Numbered from the stretch's first letter, positions 41,618 to 51,439 are shown. The stretch is 64,000 nt of DNA from Streptomyces diastatochromogenes (GCF_002242805.1 NZ_MCGQ01000008.1:124001-188000); one strand, 5' to 3'. Program-made: numbers and translations. Notes: a model not told the origin generated them from the letters alone.

Positions 41618-43873
41618 TCAACGGCACTTGTGCGGACGGCACTTGGGACGGGTCGTCGGGAGGCCCGGACTGGGGGTGGCCGTGGGGGTCGTTCGCTTGC
41701 CGGGCCTGCCGACGTGTTTGGTGGGGGCCGGGGTGGGAGAGGCGGAGGGGACGCCGGGCTCGTCGGTGCCGGGGCCGAGGGACGTGGGGGCGGGGAAGGG
41801 GAGGTCGGGCAGGCCGACCAGGGCGTCGCGCATGTACCCGGTCCAGATCTCGGTCGGGATGTCGCCGCCGAACACCTTCTGCAGACCGCCGACGCCCGCC
41901 AGGGACTGGAGCTGGGGATGGGCCGGGTCCTCTTTGAAGAGGACGACGGAGGTGGCGAGTTGGCGGGTGTAGCCGATGAACCAGGCCGACCGGTAGTCGT
42001 CCGTGGTCCCGGTCTTGCCCGCCGCGGTCCGGCCGAGGGCCTGGGCCTTGGTTCCGGTGCCCCGGGCGATGACGCCGCGCAGGACGTCGGTCACGTTGTC
42101 GGCGACCGCCGTCGGCAGGGCGCGTACGGGGGTGGGAGCGGTGAAGCCGGGCAGTATGGCCCCGTCGTGGGTCACCTTGGTCACCGAGTACGGCGTGACC
42201 TGCATCCCGGACGCGGCGAACGTCGCGTAGGCGCCCGCCATGCGGATGGCGCTCGGGGTCGAGGTGCCGATGTAGAAGCCGGCGCTGGGCGCGGCGAGGC
42301 TCCCGGAGCGCAGGCCCAGGGCCGTCGCCGTCCGGGCCACGTCGGTGTGGCCGACGTCCTCGCCCAGCTGCACGTACGGCGTATTGACCGATTGCTCCAT
42401 CGCCTGGCGCAGAGTGATGTAGCCCCAGCGGTGCGTGGTGTCGTTGTGCTGGTGGAGGAGACCGGTGGGGTCCTTGTCGTCGGTGACGTAGTCGCCCTGC
42501 TGGTCCTTGATCCGGATGCCGTCGTCGCCGTCGAACTTGCTGCCCGGGGTGATCGGCGCCGGTGACGCGCCGGGCTTCAGGACGGCCCCGTACTGGAGCG
42601 CGGAGGCGAGGACGACCGGTTTGAAGGTCGAGCCCACGGGGACGCCGGAGGTGTCGGCGTTGTCCGCGTAGTGGGCCCGTTCGTAGCCGGGACCGCCGTA
42701 GACGGCCAGGATGCGGCCGGTGGCCGGGTCCACCGAGGCGGCGCCGGTCTGGACGTTCCGGTCAGCCGTCCGGTGGGCGGGGTCGAGGCGCTCCGCGCGC
42801 ACCTTCGCGACGGCCTTGGCCAGCTCCGCCGTCTTCTTCCGGTCGAAGGTGGTATGGATCTGGTAACCGCCCCGGCTCAGGCTGCTGTCGGTGATGCCGG
42901 GGTCGTGCTGCTGGGCGTACGACCGGGCCAGCTGGACCAGATAGCCGGTCTGCCCGGTGAGACCCGAGCCGGCAGTCCACTTCCTGGGCACCGGGAAACC
43001 GGCCGCCGCGTACCGGGCGCGCTGCTGCTCCGTCAGCCTGCCGGTCTTCACCATGCGGTCGAGCACCCAGGACCAGCGTGCCTGTGCCTGTGCCCGCGCC
43101 CTGGGATCGGAGTCGGCGTACTGGAAGAGGCTCGGCTCGTTGACCGCCGCGGCGAGAAAGGCGCCCTGGCTCACGGTCAGCTTCTCGACCGGAAGGTCGT
43201 AGTACACGCGGGCGGCGGCCTCGATGCCGTCCGCCTGTCGGCCGAAGAAGCAGGTGTTCAGGTAGCCCTGGAGTATCTCCTGCTTGCTCATGCTCGCGCC
43301 GATCTTGGAGGAGATCAGCAGCTCCTTGAGCTTGCGGGAGAGCGTCTGCGACTGGTCGAGGTAGGTGTTCTTGACGAACTGCTGGGTGATCGTCGAACCG
43401 GACTGGACGGAGTCGCCCTCGGCCATGTGCACGACGGCGCGCGCGATGCCCTGCGGGTCGATGCCCGGGTCGGAGTAGAAGGAGGCGTTCTCAGCGGCGA
43501 TGAAGTCTTCCTGCACGCCCAGCGGGACCTGCGCCAGGGAGACGTTCTCCCGGTTGACACTGCCGTCGGTCGCCAGGACCGTGCCGTCGGACCAGTAGTA
43601 GACGTTGTTCTGGAGCAGCGTCGAGGGGTTGGGGTCGGGGATGGAGATCGTGGCGTAGGCGTACCCGATGGCCGCGGTCGCTGAGCCGACGCAGAACACG
43701 AACGACGCCAGCACCTGCCGCCACGAAGGCAGCCAGCGGCGCGCGCCCGCCCGGCCGGCTCTCGGATAGTCGATCCAGCGTCTGCGCGATGCGGTGCGGC
43801 TCGCCCTGCGACGACCCGCCGCACGACTGCCGGAGATGGTGCGCTGCGGCGGCCTGCGCCGGGTACCGCTCAT
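41618..43873 (-). CDS. Class A penicillin-binding protein
   Basis: The 751-residue product has a basic cytoplasmic tail and one membrane helix (about 52-72). A GT51 transglycosylase domain follows (Glu-Asn-Xaa-Xaa-Phe-Tyr in place of Glu-Asp-Xaa-Xaa-Phe, Gly-Ser-Thr-Ile-Thr-Gln-Gln). The transpeptidase has Ser-Thr-Phe-Lys (about 423), Ser-Val-Asn and Lys-Thr-Gly-Thr. The C-terminus is a Pro/Thr-rich tail ending in basic residues. It polymerises and cross-links peptidoglycan. It lies 20 bp after the deacetylase-synthase gene in the same direction. Confidence 0.93.
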   Translation of the reverse strand: MSGTRRRPPQRTISGSRAAGRRRASRTASRRRWIDYPRAGRAGARRWLPSWRQVLASFVFCVGSATAAIGYAYATISIPDPNPSTLLQNNVYYWSDGTVLATDGSVNRENVSLAQVPLGVQEDFIAAENASFYSDPGIDPQGIARAVVHMAEGDSVQSGSTITQQFVKNTYLDQSQTLSRKLKELLISSKIGASMSKQEILQGYLNTCFFGRQADGIEAAARVYYDLPVEKLTVSQGAFLAAAVNEPSLFQYADSDPRARAQAQARWSWVLDRMVKTGRLTEQQRARYAAAGFPVPRKWTAGSGLTGQTGYLVQLARSYAQQHDPGITDSSLSRGGYQIHTTFDRKKTAELAKAVAKVRAERLDPAHRTADRNVQTGAASVDPATGRILAVYGGPGYERAHYADNADTSGVPVGSTFKPVVLASALQYGAVLKPGASPAPITPGSKFDGDDGIRIKDQQGDYVTDDKDPTGLLHQHNDTTHRWGYITLRQAMEQSVNTPYVQLGEDVGHTDVARTATALGLRSGSLAAPSAGFYIGTSTPSAIRMAGAYATFAASGMQVTPYSVTKVTHDGAILPGFTAPTPVRALPTAVADNVTDVLRGVIARGTGTKAQALGRTAAGKTGTTDDYRSAWFIGYTRQLATSVVLFKEDPAHPQLQSLAGVGGLQKVFGGDIPTEIWTGYMRDALVGLPDLPFPAPTSLGPGTDEPGVPSASPTPAPTKHVGRPGKRTTPTATPSPGLPTTRPKCRPHKCR

Positions 43874-43893
43874 GGGCTCGGATCACTCTGCTT

Positions 43894-46341
43894 TCAGTAC
43901 CGGTGGGTGGTGTCGTGGGGCGCGGGTCGTGGAGGGCCCGCGTACGGCCAGGGCTGCGGGTGAGCCTCGTACGGCCGGGGGTCCGGGTGGGACTCGTAGT
44001 ACGGCTGGGAGTCCGGGTGGGACCCGTACGGTCCGGGCCCCGGGACGGCCGCGTACGGTCCGGGAGGGGGCACGGCCGCGTACGGTCCGGGAGAGGGGAC
44101 GCCCTCGTACGGTTCCGGCCGCGCAACACCTTCGTACGGTTCCGGCTCCGGCTGCGCGGGGGCCGCGGTGCGGTCCTCCCCGGAGGGTTCCGCTCCCGCC
44201 GGCGCCCGCAGGCTGCCGTAGCGCTCCATGCGCTGCCAGCGAAGGCGTGATCCGGACACGGCGGTGAAGACGGACTGGATCACCACCAGATACATGAACT
44301 GCCGGTAGACGAACTGCTGCAACGGCAGGCTCCACAGGGGTCCGGGGCGTTCGCCGTCCAGGCGGAACGCGTACAGGCCCATGCCGAGCTGCAGGAGAAG
44401 GAAGGCGAGCCACAGGGCGGTGATCCGGACCGGGTCCAGGAAGACCAGGCCGTACAGGGCGAAGATGTCCACGACCGGCGCGAGCAGGGGCAGCAGTACC
44501 TGGAAGAGGAGGAGGTAGACCAGGCCCCGGCGGCCCAGTTTCCCGGCTGAACCGCGCTGGACCAGTGCGCCGCGGTGCTTCCACATCGCCTGCAGGGTGC
44601 CGTAGCACCAGCGGTACCGCTGCCGCCACAGGGCGTTCAGGGACGCGGGTGCCTCGGTCCAGGCCACCGCGCCCTCCTCGTACACCACACGCCAGCCGGC
44701 GCGGCACAGCGCCATGGTGAGGTCGGTGTCCTCGGCGAGGGTGACGTCGCTGACGCCGCCGAGGGCGAGCAGGGCCCGGCGCCGGAACGCCCCGACCGCT
44801 CCGGGCACGGTGGGCATGCACTCGGCGAGGTCGAACAGGCGGCGGTCGAGGTTGAAGCCGACGACGTACTCGATGTGCTGCCAGCGGCCCAGCATGCCGC
44901 CGCGGTTGACGACCTTGGCGTTGCCCGAGACGGCACCCACGCGCGGGTCGGCGAAGGGCTGCACGATCGTGCGGACGGCGGCGGGTTCGAAGACCGTGTC
45001 GCCGTCGACCATGACCACCAGGTCGCAGGAGGCCGCGGCGAGACCGGTGTTGAGCGCGGCCGATTTGCCCGCGTTCTCCTGCCGGATCACCCGCACCCCC
45101 GGCAGCCGGAGCGACTCCACCAGGTCCGCGGTGCCGTCGGTGGAGCCGTCGTCCACCACGATGATCTCCACCGGATGGTCCGAGGAGAGCAGGGAGCGCA
45201 CGGCCGCCTCGATGCCGGCGCTCTCGTTGTACGCGGGGACGATGACACTGACCGGTTCGGTCACCGGCGGCCCCCAGGACCTGCCCCGGCTCCCGGTCCG
45301 CAGCCGTCGGTGCCGGCGGGCCGCGATCAGTACGACCGCCGCGCGCAGCACGCTGATCGCTCCGGCCGCGTACATCAGCACGCCCAGCAGCCACACCACC
45401 CGGTCGCCGGCCTGCAACGCCGTGACGAGGGCCATCCCCTGGAGGTGCTCGCCCAGTCCGGCGGGCTGGACGGGGCCGGCCATGCGGACCGCCGCGCCGA
45501 CCGTCGCGAACCGGAAACCCTGTGCCTTGAGCCGGGGGATCAGCTTGTGCAGCGCGGCGACGGTCTGGGAGCGGTCACCTCCGCCGTCGTGCATCAGCAG
45601 GATCTGCCCGGCGTGCCCGTGCGGGGTCGCGTTCGCGAGGATGCGGTCCGTGCCGGGACGCTGCCAGTCCTCGGCGTCCTGGGTGGAGAGCACCGTGACA
45701 TAGCCCGCCGCGTCGGCCTGCTTGAGGACGGACCAGTCGGCGTCGTTCAGCGCTCCGTTGTTCGAGGAGTACGGCGGCCTCAGCAGCGCGGTGGTGACCC
45801 CGGCCGCACCGGCCACCGCCAGCTGCGTCTCGCGCAGCTCCAGGGAACGCTGCCACGGGGCGAGACGGGACAGGTCGGGGTGGGTGAAGGTGTGGATGCC
45901 GATCTGGTGGCCCTCGGCGACGATCCGGCGGACCAGTTCCGGGTGGGCCACGACCTCGGTTCCGACGACGAAGAAGGTCGCGCGCACATGGTTGCGGCGC
46001 AGCACGTCGAGGATGCGCGGCGTCCAGATGGGGTCGGGGCCGTCGTCGAAGGTGAGGGCGATGGTGCGGGCCTTCGGCCGGGCGGTGTGCACGGCGGTGG
46101 CGGCGTTCGCGATCACGGGACCGCCGTGGGTCACTTGACCAGGCACCGCCTCGCTGCGTCCGCGGGCACCGGTCACGGCGTCCGAGGTGATCCCGAACAT
46201 GTGGTGGGTGTACCCCTGGAGCAGGAGGGCCGTCGACAAGGTCACCGCGAGCACGCTCAGCAGCAGCCAATGGGTGCGGGGGGTGATCTGGCGGGTACGG
46301 CTGCTGCGGCGGCGATCGGTCACGTCAGGGCCTTGGGTCAC
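43894..46341 (-). CDS. NodB polysaccharide deacetylase fused to a GT2 glycan synthase
   Basis: The product is about 815 residues. After one membrane helix comes a NodB domain (about 85-280) with Thr-Phe-Asp-Asp-Gly-Pro, His-Thr-Phe-Thr-His and Arg-Pro-Pro-Tyr, the usual metal-binding catalytic set. A second helix leads to a processive GT2 domain (about 360-600) with Asp-Asp-Gly-Ser, Asp-Gly-Asp, Glu-Asp-Thr-Asp and Gln-Arg-Tyr-Arg-Trp, then several helices. The last 85 residues repeat Pro-Xaa-Pro-Gly-Pro-Tyr. It likely makes and deacetylates a GlcNAc polymer. Starts at GTG 46341 (coupled) or 46323 are possible. Confidence 0.88.
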   Translation of the reverse strand: MTQGPDVTDRRRSSRTRQITPRTHWLLLSVLAVTLSTALLLQGYTHHMFGITSDAVTGARGRSEAVPGQVTHGGPVIANAATAVHTARPKARTIALTFDDGPDPIWTPRILDVLRRNHVRATFFVVGTEVVAHPELVRRIVAEGHQIGIHTFTHPDLSRLAPWQRSLELRETQLAVAGAAGVTTALLRPPYSSNNGALNDADWSVLKQADAAGYVTVLSTQDAEDWQRPGTDRILANATPHGHAGQILLMHDGGGDRSQTVAALHKLIPRLKAQGFRFATVGAAVRMAGPVQPAGLGEHLQGMALVTALQAGDRVVWLLGVLMYAAGAISVLRAAVVLIAARRHRRLRTGSRGRSWGPPVTEPVSVIVPAYNESAGIEAAVRSLLSSDHPVEIIVVDDGSTDGTADLVESLRLPGVRVIRQENAGKSAALNTGLAAASCDLVVMVDGDTVFEPAAVRTIVQPFADPRVGAVSGNAKVVNRGGMLGRWQHIEYVVGFNLDRRLFDLAECMPTVPGAVGAFRRRALLALGGVSDVTLAEDTDLTMALCRAGWRVVYEEGAVAWTEAPASLNALWRQRYRWCYGTLQAMWKHRGALVQRGSAGKLGRRGLVYLLLFQVLLPLLAPVVDIFALYGLVFLDPVRITALWLAFLLLQLGMGLYAFRLDGERPGPLWSLPLQQFVYRQFMYLVVIQSVFTAVSGSRLRWQRMERYGSLRAPAGAEPSGEDRTAAPAQPEPEPYEGVARPEPYEGVPSPGPYAAVPPPGPYAAVPGPGPYGSHPDSQPYYESHPDPRPYEAHPQPWPYAGPPRPAPHDTTHRY

Positions 46342-47072
46342 TTCACGGGCTTGTGGGACGTCCCAAGGGCACGCCCCCGGGAGGAGGGGGTCGAGGTCGG
46401 ACCGACGGTGGCCGTCGGGGACGTGGCCCTGGTGGGTGCCGCGGTGGGCCCGGACGTGGCCGCGGGAGCGGTCGAGGCCGTCGGCCGGACGGGCTGGCCG
46501 GAGGTCCGCTGCGCCGTGGAGCGGGACTTGCCGTGCGCCGCGGCGGAGCTCGCGCTCCCCGCCGAGTGGCCGGTGCTGGACGGGGAGTCGGAGGCGGTCA
46601 CGCCGGGGCCGGCCCCGTGTGCGCTGTCCGGCTGCGGGACGAAGGGGGCGCTGATGCCGGGGCCGCCCAGCATGGTGCTGATCAGCAGCGCGACATAGCC
46701 GCCGGCGGGGATCACCAGCAGCCGGGCGGCGCGCAGCACGAGGCGCTGGCGACGCCCCGAGGAGTCGACGAAGACCGGTCGCACCGGGTCGCTCTCGGAT
46801 TCCGGCTGCACGAAAGGGGTGGGCTGCGTGTCGATCTCCGCGGCCGGCACGGTGAGGACGTCGCCGTGAGCGGCGTCCCACGCCGTCGAATGGGGCTGCG
46901 TCCACTGCGCGAGCTGCACCGGGTCCCCGGTCAGCGTGGCCGTGTCGACGGCGTACCCCTCGTGACCGTACCCGTCGTGGCCGTACCCGTCGTGGCCGTA
47001 GGCATACGCGTACCCGGCACCACCGTACGGATCCTCGCCGTACGCTCCGCCGTTTCCGTTCGTCCACTGCAC
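46338..47072 (-). CDS. Single-pass membrane protein coupled to the glycan synthase
   Basis: The 244-residue product has a Gly/Tyr/His/Asp-rich N-terminus with a repeated Gly-Tyr-Gly-His-Asp, one membrane helix (about 130-155, Leu-Val-Ile-Pro-Ala-Gly-Gly-Tyr-Val-Ala-Leu-Leu) and a Ser/Thr/Pro/Ala-rich outer segment. It starts at a GTG after AGGGGAC and overlaps the synthase by 4 bp (GTGA). It may be an accessory or scaffold for the synthase; no domain is recognised. Confidence 0.72.
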   Translation of the reverse strand: MQWTNGNGGAYGEDPYGGAGYAYAYGHDGYGHDGYGHEGYAVDTATLTGDPVQLAQWTQPHSTAWDAAHGDVLTVPAAEIDTQPTPFVQPESESDPVRPVFVDSSGRRQRLVLRAARLLVIPAGGYVALLISTMLGGPGISAPFVPQPDSAHGAGPGVTASDSPSSTGHSAGSASSAAAHGKSRSTAQRTSGQPVRPTASTAPAATSGPTAAPTRATSPTATVGPTSTPSSRGRALGTSHKPVK

Positions 47073-47160
47073 GAGTCGTGTCCCCTGTCCCGGCCGGCCG
47101 ACACAGCCGTCCGCATGGACAGAGCGCGGCGGGCCGGAACTGTTACACCTCACACACAAC

Positions 47161-47622
47161 TCACGCCTCGGACAGCCACTTCACCACCGCATCCCCGCAC
47201 TCGGCCGTATGCACGTAGAACGCCCTCAGTTCCTGGTGCGCCGCCGCGAAGGCGCGCCACGTCTCGGGCTCCGCGATCACGCCGCCGTAGCGCGGCAGCA
47301 GGTCGTCCCGGGCGGCGTCCCACAGCGCGTCGAAGTCGGCCGTCGCCAGGAACCCGGCCACCTGGCGGGCCTGGGCCGCCGTCAGCACCAGGAGCGGCGG
47401 CTTGTGCCGGTCGGTACGGAACACGGGCCGGCCGCCCAGCACCACCTGGGTCCGGGACCGGTTCCGGGCAAGGGGATGCAGGGGAGCGCCGGCGTAGAGG
47501 TGCTCCTGGTCCCGGCAGCGCCGGACGGTCTCCGCGTCGCCCTCGAAAAGCCGTTCCAGCCATATCGCGCTGTTGCGCAGTGCCGGGGGCGGCACCGCGC
47601 GCAGACGGAGGTACGCACTCAT
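47161..47622 (-). CDS. DUF1877 (YfbM-like) protein
   Basis: The 153-residue product begins Ser-Ala-Tyr-Leu-Arg-Leu-Arg-Ala-Val and has Trp-Leu-Glu-Arg-Leu-Phe near residue 22, plus a C-terminal Phe-Tyr-Xaa-Xaa-Ala-Ala-Xaa-Xaa-Gly-Asp-like segment, the pattern of DUF1877 proteins. Function unknown. It diverges from the ECF sigma gene. Confidence 0.78.
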   Translation of the reverse strand: MSAYLRLRAVPPPALRNSAIWLERLFEGDAETVRRCRDQEHLYAGAPLHPLARNRSRTQVVLGGRPVFRTDRHKPPLLVLTAAQARQVAGFLATADFDALWDAARDDLLPRYGGVIAEPETWRAFAAAHQELRAFYVHTAECGDAVVKWLSEA

Positions 47623-48030
47623 GCCGGAAGGAGCGCACGGGAGCGCCTGGGCGTCACACGGGGCGGACGGAATCGGGGTACGGATCGGACACCGCCGGTC
47701 CGATGGGGGGGGTGCCCGGGGTGGGCTGCGGCGCCGGCGGGCGGTCGCCCTCGGCCGGCCCGGTACCGCCGAACCCGGCATCCCCCCAGCGCACAGGCCG
47801 CACGAAACGTCACCCGGGCCCGGACAGCCCCGACGGCGCTCCGTCGTACGCGCAGACCCGCACCGCAGCCGGCGGCCGGGGCACGGGGACACCGGCGAGA
47901 ACGTGAAGGACGCCCGATGCGTTGTGACACTTGCGTGACGGCGGGCGCTGAACGTCATGGGGCCGTCGATGCGACCGGAGCGCGGCGGACGGCAGGCACT
48001 CGCTACGAACCGGCGTGAACGAGGACGATC
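47623..48030. other. Divergent intergenic region
   Basis: This stretch of 408 bp lies between the DUF1877 gene and the ECF sigma gene and should hold both promoters. I find no convincing ECF-type -35/-10 pair, strong repeat or RNA structure. Confidence 0.4.
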
Positions 48031-48663
48031 TTGGGCCAGGTACGGCAACCCGGTCGTGCGCAGGCGCGCGACGGGGAACTGGGCGCGGCGGTCGCACGGG
48101 CCCAGGACGGCGACGAGGCCGCCTTCGCGATCGCCTACCGGATCGTTCAGCCGGGCCTGCTCGGCTACCTGCGCGGCATCGTCGGCGACGACGCGGAGGA
48201 TGTGGCGTCCGACGCCTGGCTGGAGATAGCCCGCGACTTCGGGCGCTTCAAGGGCGACGGCGCGGGCTTTCGTGGGTGGACCGCGACCATCGCCCGGCAC
48301 CGGGCCCTGGACCATCTGCGCCGCCAGCGCGTGCGTCCCCGGGCGGGAGGGACCGAACAGGACGTACTGGACCTGCCCGGTGCGCACAGCACCCATGAAC
48401 AGGCGCTGGAGTCCCTCTCCACCGAGCGGGCACTGGAACTGGTCCGCGGTCTGCCCCGGGACCAGGCCGAGGCCGTGCTCCTGCGGGTCGTGGTCGGCCT
48501 GGACGGTCCCGCCGCCGCACGCGTCCTCGGCAAGCGCCCGGGAGCGGTGCGCACAGCCGCCCACCGGGGCCTGAAACGCCTCGCCCGCCAGTTGGGCATC
48601 GGCGGCGAGGCCGAGGAGGGTGTGACGGATGGGGCTTACCGCACGCTGGGGCAGTCAACATGA
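48031..48663 (+). CDS. ECF-type RNA polymerase sigma factor
   Basis: The 210-residue product has sigma region 2 (Tyr-Arg-Ile-Val-Gln-Pro-Gly-Leu-Leu-Gly-Tyr-Leu and Ala-Glu-Asp-Val-Ala-Ser-Asp-Ala-Trp-Leu) and region 4 (about 140-190; Gln-Ala-Glu-Ala-Val-Leu-Leu-Arg-Val-Val-Val-Gly-Leu). It appears to start at TTG, five bases after GAGGA. The downstream gene is a likely membrane partner. Confidence 0.88.
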   Translation: MGQVRQPGRAQARDGELGAAVARAQDGDEAAFAIAYRIVQPGLLGYLRGIVGDDAEDVASDAWLEIARDFGRFKGDGAGFRGWTATIARHRALDHLRRQRVRPRAGGTEQDVLDLPGAHSTHEQALESLSTERALELVRGLPRDQAEAVLLRVVVGLDGPAAARVLGKRPGAVRTAAHRGLKRLARQLGIGGEAEEGVTDGAYRTLGQST

Positions 48664-48747
48664 ACGACGGCGGCGGGCCGGCGGACGGGCAGCCCGGCCC
48701 GGCAGGCCGAAACGAAGAGATTCTGTGGGACAGGAACGGAAACGGAC

Positions 48748-49545
48748 ATGGGTGAAAGGCTGAGCGGCGGCGGAGTTCCAGGCCGTCGACGTGGGTCTGA
48801 CGGCGCCCTGTCCGACCCTCGGAACGAGCGTGACGCCGCCACCCTGGAAACGGTCCTGGCCGCCGCGCTCCGTACCGGCGATCTCGACCCCCAGGCCGAG
48901 CAGCGGGCTGTGGCCGCCTTCCGGGCCTCCCACGGCGAGGGCACACACCGAGCAGCACGTACCCGGCGCCGGGACGACTGGCGACGACCCGAGGAGCGGC
49001 GTGCCCGGCGTCCTGTGAAGATGACGTTCGGCGTGGTGTTCGCCAGCCTCACCCTGGGTGGTGTGGCCGTCGCGGCCATCGGTTCCGTCAGCACCTCCAC
49101 GCATGCTGGCGGCGCCGACCGGGGCACCACGCACCCTTCGGCGCTCGCTCCGGACCGGCCGGGTGGTGCACCCTCCTCGGCGTCCTCCCTGGGCTCCCGG
49201 CCGACGGACGGACCGGCCCACGCGAAGGACACCGAAGCCCACTGCCGCGCCTACGAGCGGGTCCAGGGCCACGGCAAGGCGCTCGACGCGAAAGTCTGGA
49301 AGCAGCTCGTCGCGGCTGCCGGCGGCAAGGCCGAGGTTGCCGCCTACTGCTCCGAGCAGCTGACGCGGGCGACGGCCACGCCGGGCAGATCGGCCGGTAC
49401 GGGCAGGTCCGGCGAAGGTGCCGCGGACGCCGGCAACGGCGCGGCGGGCAAGACAGGCGCATCCGGCAGCAACACCGGCGGCACGGGCAACACGGCCGGG
49501 AAGACCCGGGCAGGTGGCGGCCAGGGGGGCGGGAAGCACAAGTAG
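48748..49545 (+). CDS. Single-pass membrane protein, possible anti-sigma partner
   Basis: The 265-residue product has a cytoplasmic half (about 1-88) with an Ala-Ala-Leu-Arg-Thr-Gly-Asp helix, one membrane helix (about 90-112), and a Ser/Gly/Thr-rich outer part containing two cysteines. It lies 84 bp after the ECF sigma gene. That pairing and topology fit an anti-sigma role, but no zinc-binding anti-sigma motif (His-Xaa3-Cys-Xaa2-Cys) is present. Confidence 0.6.
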   Translation: MGERLSGGGVPGRRRGSDGALSDPRNERDAATLETVLAAALRTGDLDPQAEQRAVAAFRASHGEGTHRAARTRRRDDWRRPEERRARRPVKMTFGVVFASLTLGGVAVAAIGSVSTSTHAGGADRGTTHPSALAPDRPGGAPSSASSLGSRPTDGPAHAKDTEAHCRAYERVQGHGKALDAKVWKQLVAAAGGKAEVAAYCSEQLTRATATPGRSAGTGRSGEGAADAGNGAAGKTGASGSNTGGTGNTAGKTRAGGGQGGGKHK

Positions 49546-49779
49546 CCCTCGCCGTGGCCCATCAGGGCCCGCGCGGGCGGAGAGTGCTGCGCACATGCGA
49601 GCACGTTCCCCGTGGACACCCGAAGAGCCGGCTGAACGCGGCGCCCGTTCGGTCCAGGCCAATTTGAGGGTGGCGTGCCCTCTGGGGCGGCCGCTGGTCG
49701 CCTGAGGGGGCCGGGGACGGCGACACACCTCCTGTGCGCTACGGTGACTCGCTTTTGCCGTAAACCTTTGGGGGGTTTG

Positions 49780-51318
49780 ATGCGAAGAACCGCAGCGGTC
49801 GCGAGCGCCGTCACCGTGCTCGTTCCGCTTCTCCTGGCCGGCGCTTCCACTGCTTCGGCCGCGGCCACGGGGTCGCTCACCGTCAGGACGTTGGACCGCA
49901 GCGGCAAGGCGGTCTACGCGCAGGTGGCGGTCTACAACACCAAGACGTACGACTTCCGCTACATCGAGGGGAACAAGAAGGCCTCTCTGCCCAACGGGAG
50001 TTACGAGCTCGCCACGTCCTTCGTCGGCGGCAACAGCGAGGACGCCGTCGTCGGCGGTCACAGCGTGCAGGTCTCCGGGGCGACGACGACCACCTTCGAC
50101 GGGCGCAAGGGGCGTGCCGTCAAGGTGTCGCTCAGTCCCGCCCCGGGCAGCGGATACGACCACACGGTCAGCGCGGCGGTCTGCGCCAGCGACAACAGCC
50201 CCGCCACCATGAGCATTTCCGCCGACTCGGGCGACCTGTACGCCATCCCGAACAGCAGCAGCGCATACGAGCTGTCGTACGGCACCACCTATCAGCCGCG
50301 GTCGACGACCGGCGGGGACTTCTGGCTGGCGTCCGCCACGCACACCCGCGGTGTGCCGTCCGGGGTGTCCGCGACGCTGAAGAAGTCCGGGCTGACCACC
50401 CTCAAGGTGTCCGCCCGTTCCGGCCCCGACAGCGGACAGGCGCGGTTCTCGTTCAACGGCGGGTCGACGGGCGGCGACGACTGCTCGTCGTCCATGAACA
50501 TCCTCGACTTCCAGCGTGACCTGCCCAACTCCTTCGGCGTACACGTCCCGGCGGGCCAGTGGGAAGTGATGCAGGACAGTCACGACCTCATCTACGACGG
50601 GTTCCACAAGTACGCGGCCGGCAAGACCACCTCGCTGTCCCTCGGCCACGCGGTCTGGGGGCCCGGCGGGAAACTGCCGTACACCTGGTACCACCAGCTG
50701 TACTTCGGGGGCGACAACCCGTTCGCCGACCCCAAGTTCACGGGAGGCGGTGTCCTGGCCTCCGGCACCCTGAAGCTGACCCACGCGGGGAAGACGCTCT
50801 ACAAGCACGACTTCACCCCCTCGACGGAGCTCGATCCGCATCCGCGGATCCCCGGGTCGGGCTGGTATATGCTCACCGAGACCGCCCACCGAACCGGCCT
50901 GCCGTCCGGCTCGTTGTCGACCTCCTCCAGCCTGTCCCTGCACTTCTACGCCGACGCCGGCAAGAACCAGCAGATCCGGGACTACATCACCCGGTTCTGG
51001 CCCGAGGCGCTGAACTCCAGGAACCAGGCGGCCGCCGGGTCGACCACGACCGTCGACCTGGGCATGCAGCGGCTCGGCACGGGTGACAGCACGATCGGCC
51101 GGCTGTCGGACAGCGTGAAGTCCGTGCGTGCCTGGTACACCACCGACAACGGCGCCCACTGGAACGCCACCACCGCGAAGCTGTCCGGCGGCAAGTGGAC
51201 CATCGCCGTCCACAACCCGACCTCCGGCCCCGGCCGCGTCGGCCTGCGCTCGACGGTCACCGACACCCACGGCGACAGCTCGACGACGACGGTGTACAAC
51301 GCGTACGCGGTGAGCTGA
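49780..51318 (+). CDS. Large secreted protein of unknown function
   Basis: The 512-residue precursor starts at an ATG after a G-run (GGGGGG) and has a signal peptide ending Ala-Ser-Ala-Ala near residue 28. Residues 30-100 look like a carboxypeptidase-regulatory or prealbumin-like beta module (Leu-Thr-Val-Arg-Thr-Leu-Asp-Arg-Ser-Gly-Lys-Ala-Val). The rest is beta-rich, with a Tyr-Thr-Thr-Asp-Asn-Gly-Ala-His-Trp stretch near the end typical of subtilase-associated C-terminal domains. No catalytic triad is evident. It may be an inactive relative or a binding protein. Confidence 0.78.
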   Translation: MRRTAAVASAVTVLVPLLLAGASTASAAATGSLTVRTLDRSGKAVYAQVAVYNTKTYDFRYIEGNKKASLPNGSYELATSFVGGNSEDAVVGGHSVQVSGATTTTFDGRKGRAVKVSLSPAPGSGYDHTVSAAVCASDNSPATMSISADSGDLYAIPNSSSAYELSYGTTYQPRSTTGGDFWLASATHTRGVPSGVSATLKKSGLTTLKVSARSGPDSGQARFSFNGGSTGGDDCSSSMNILDFQRDLPNSFGVHVPAGQWEVMQDSHDLIYDGFHKYAAGKTTSLSLGHAVWGPGGKLPYTWYHQLYFGGDNPFADPKFTGGGVLASGTLKLTHAGKTLYKHDFTPSTELDPHPRIPGSGWYMLTETAHRTGLPSGSLSTSSSLSLHFYADAGKNQQIRDYITRFWPEALNSRNQAAAGSTTTVDLGMQRLGTGDSTIGRLSDSVKSVRAWYTTDNGAHWNATTAKLSGGKWTIAVHNPTSGPGRVGLRSTVTDTHGDSSTTTVYNAYAVS

Positions 51319-51346
51319 GGGCCGCCGGCCCTGCCGCTGTCACATC

Positions 51347-51382
51347 GGCGGCCCGCCCTGGGGGTTTCCCGGACGGGCCGCC
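51347..51382 (+). terminator. Terminator after the secreted protein gene
   Basis: GGCGGCCCG (51347-51355) pairs with CGGGCCGCC (51374-51382) around an 18-base loop, 28 bases past the stop. Confidence 0.7.
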
Positions 51383-51439
51383 CACCGGCGTCCGCCTTGG
51401 TTCAGCGGGGCGGCCGGGAGGAAGAGCCCGGCATGCGGC

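Noticed and set aside
44575..46698. Plus-strand open frame of 707 codons
   Set aside because: It is a shadow of the deacetylase-synthase fusion, whose motifs are unmistakable.
48655..51270. Minus-strand open frame of 871 codons
   Set aside because: It spans the anti-sigma-like and secreted protein genes in antisense and contains no recognisable domain.
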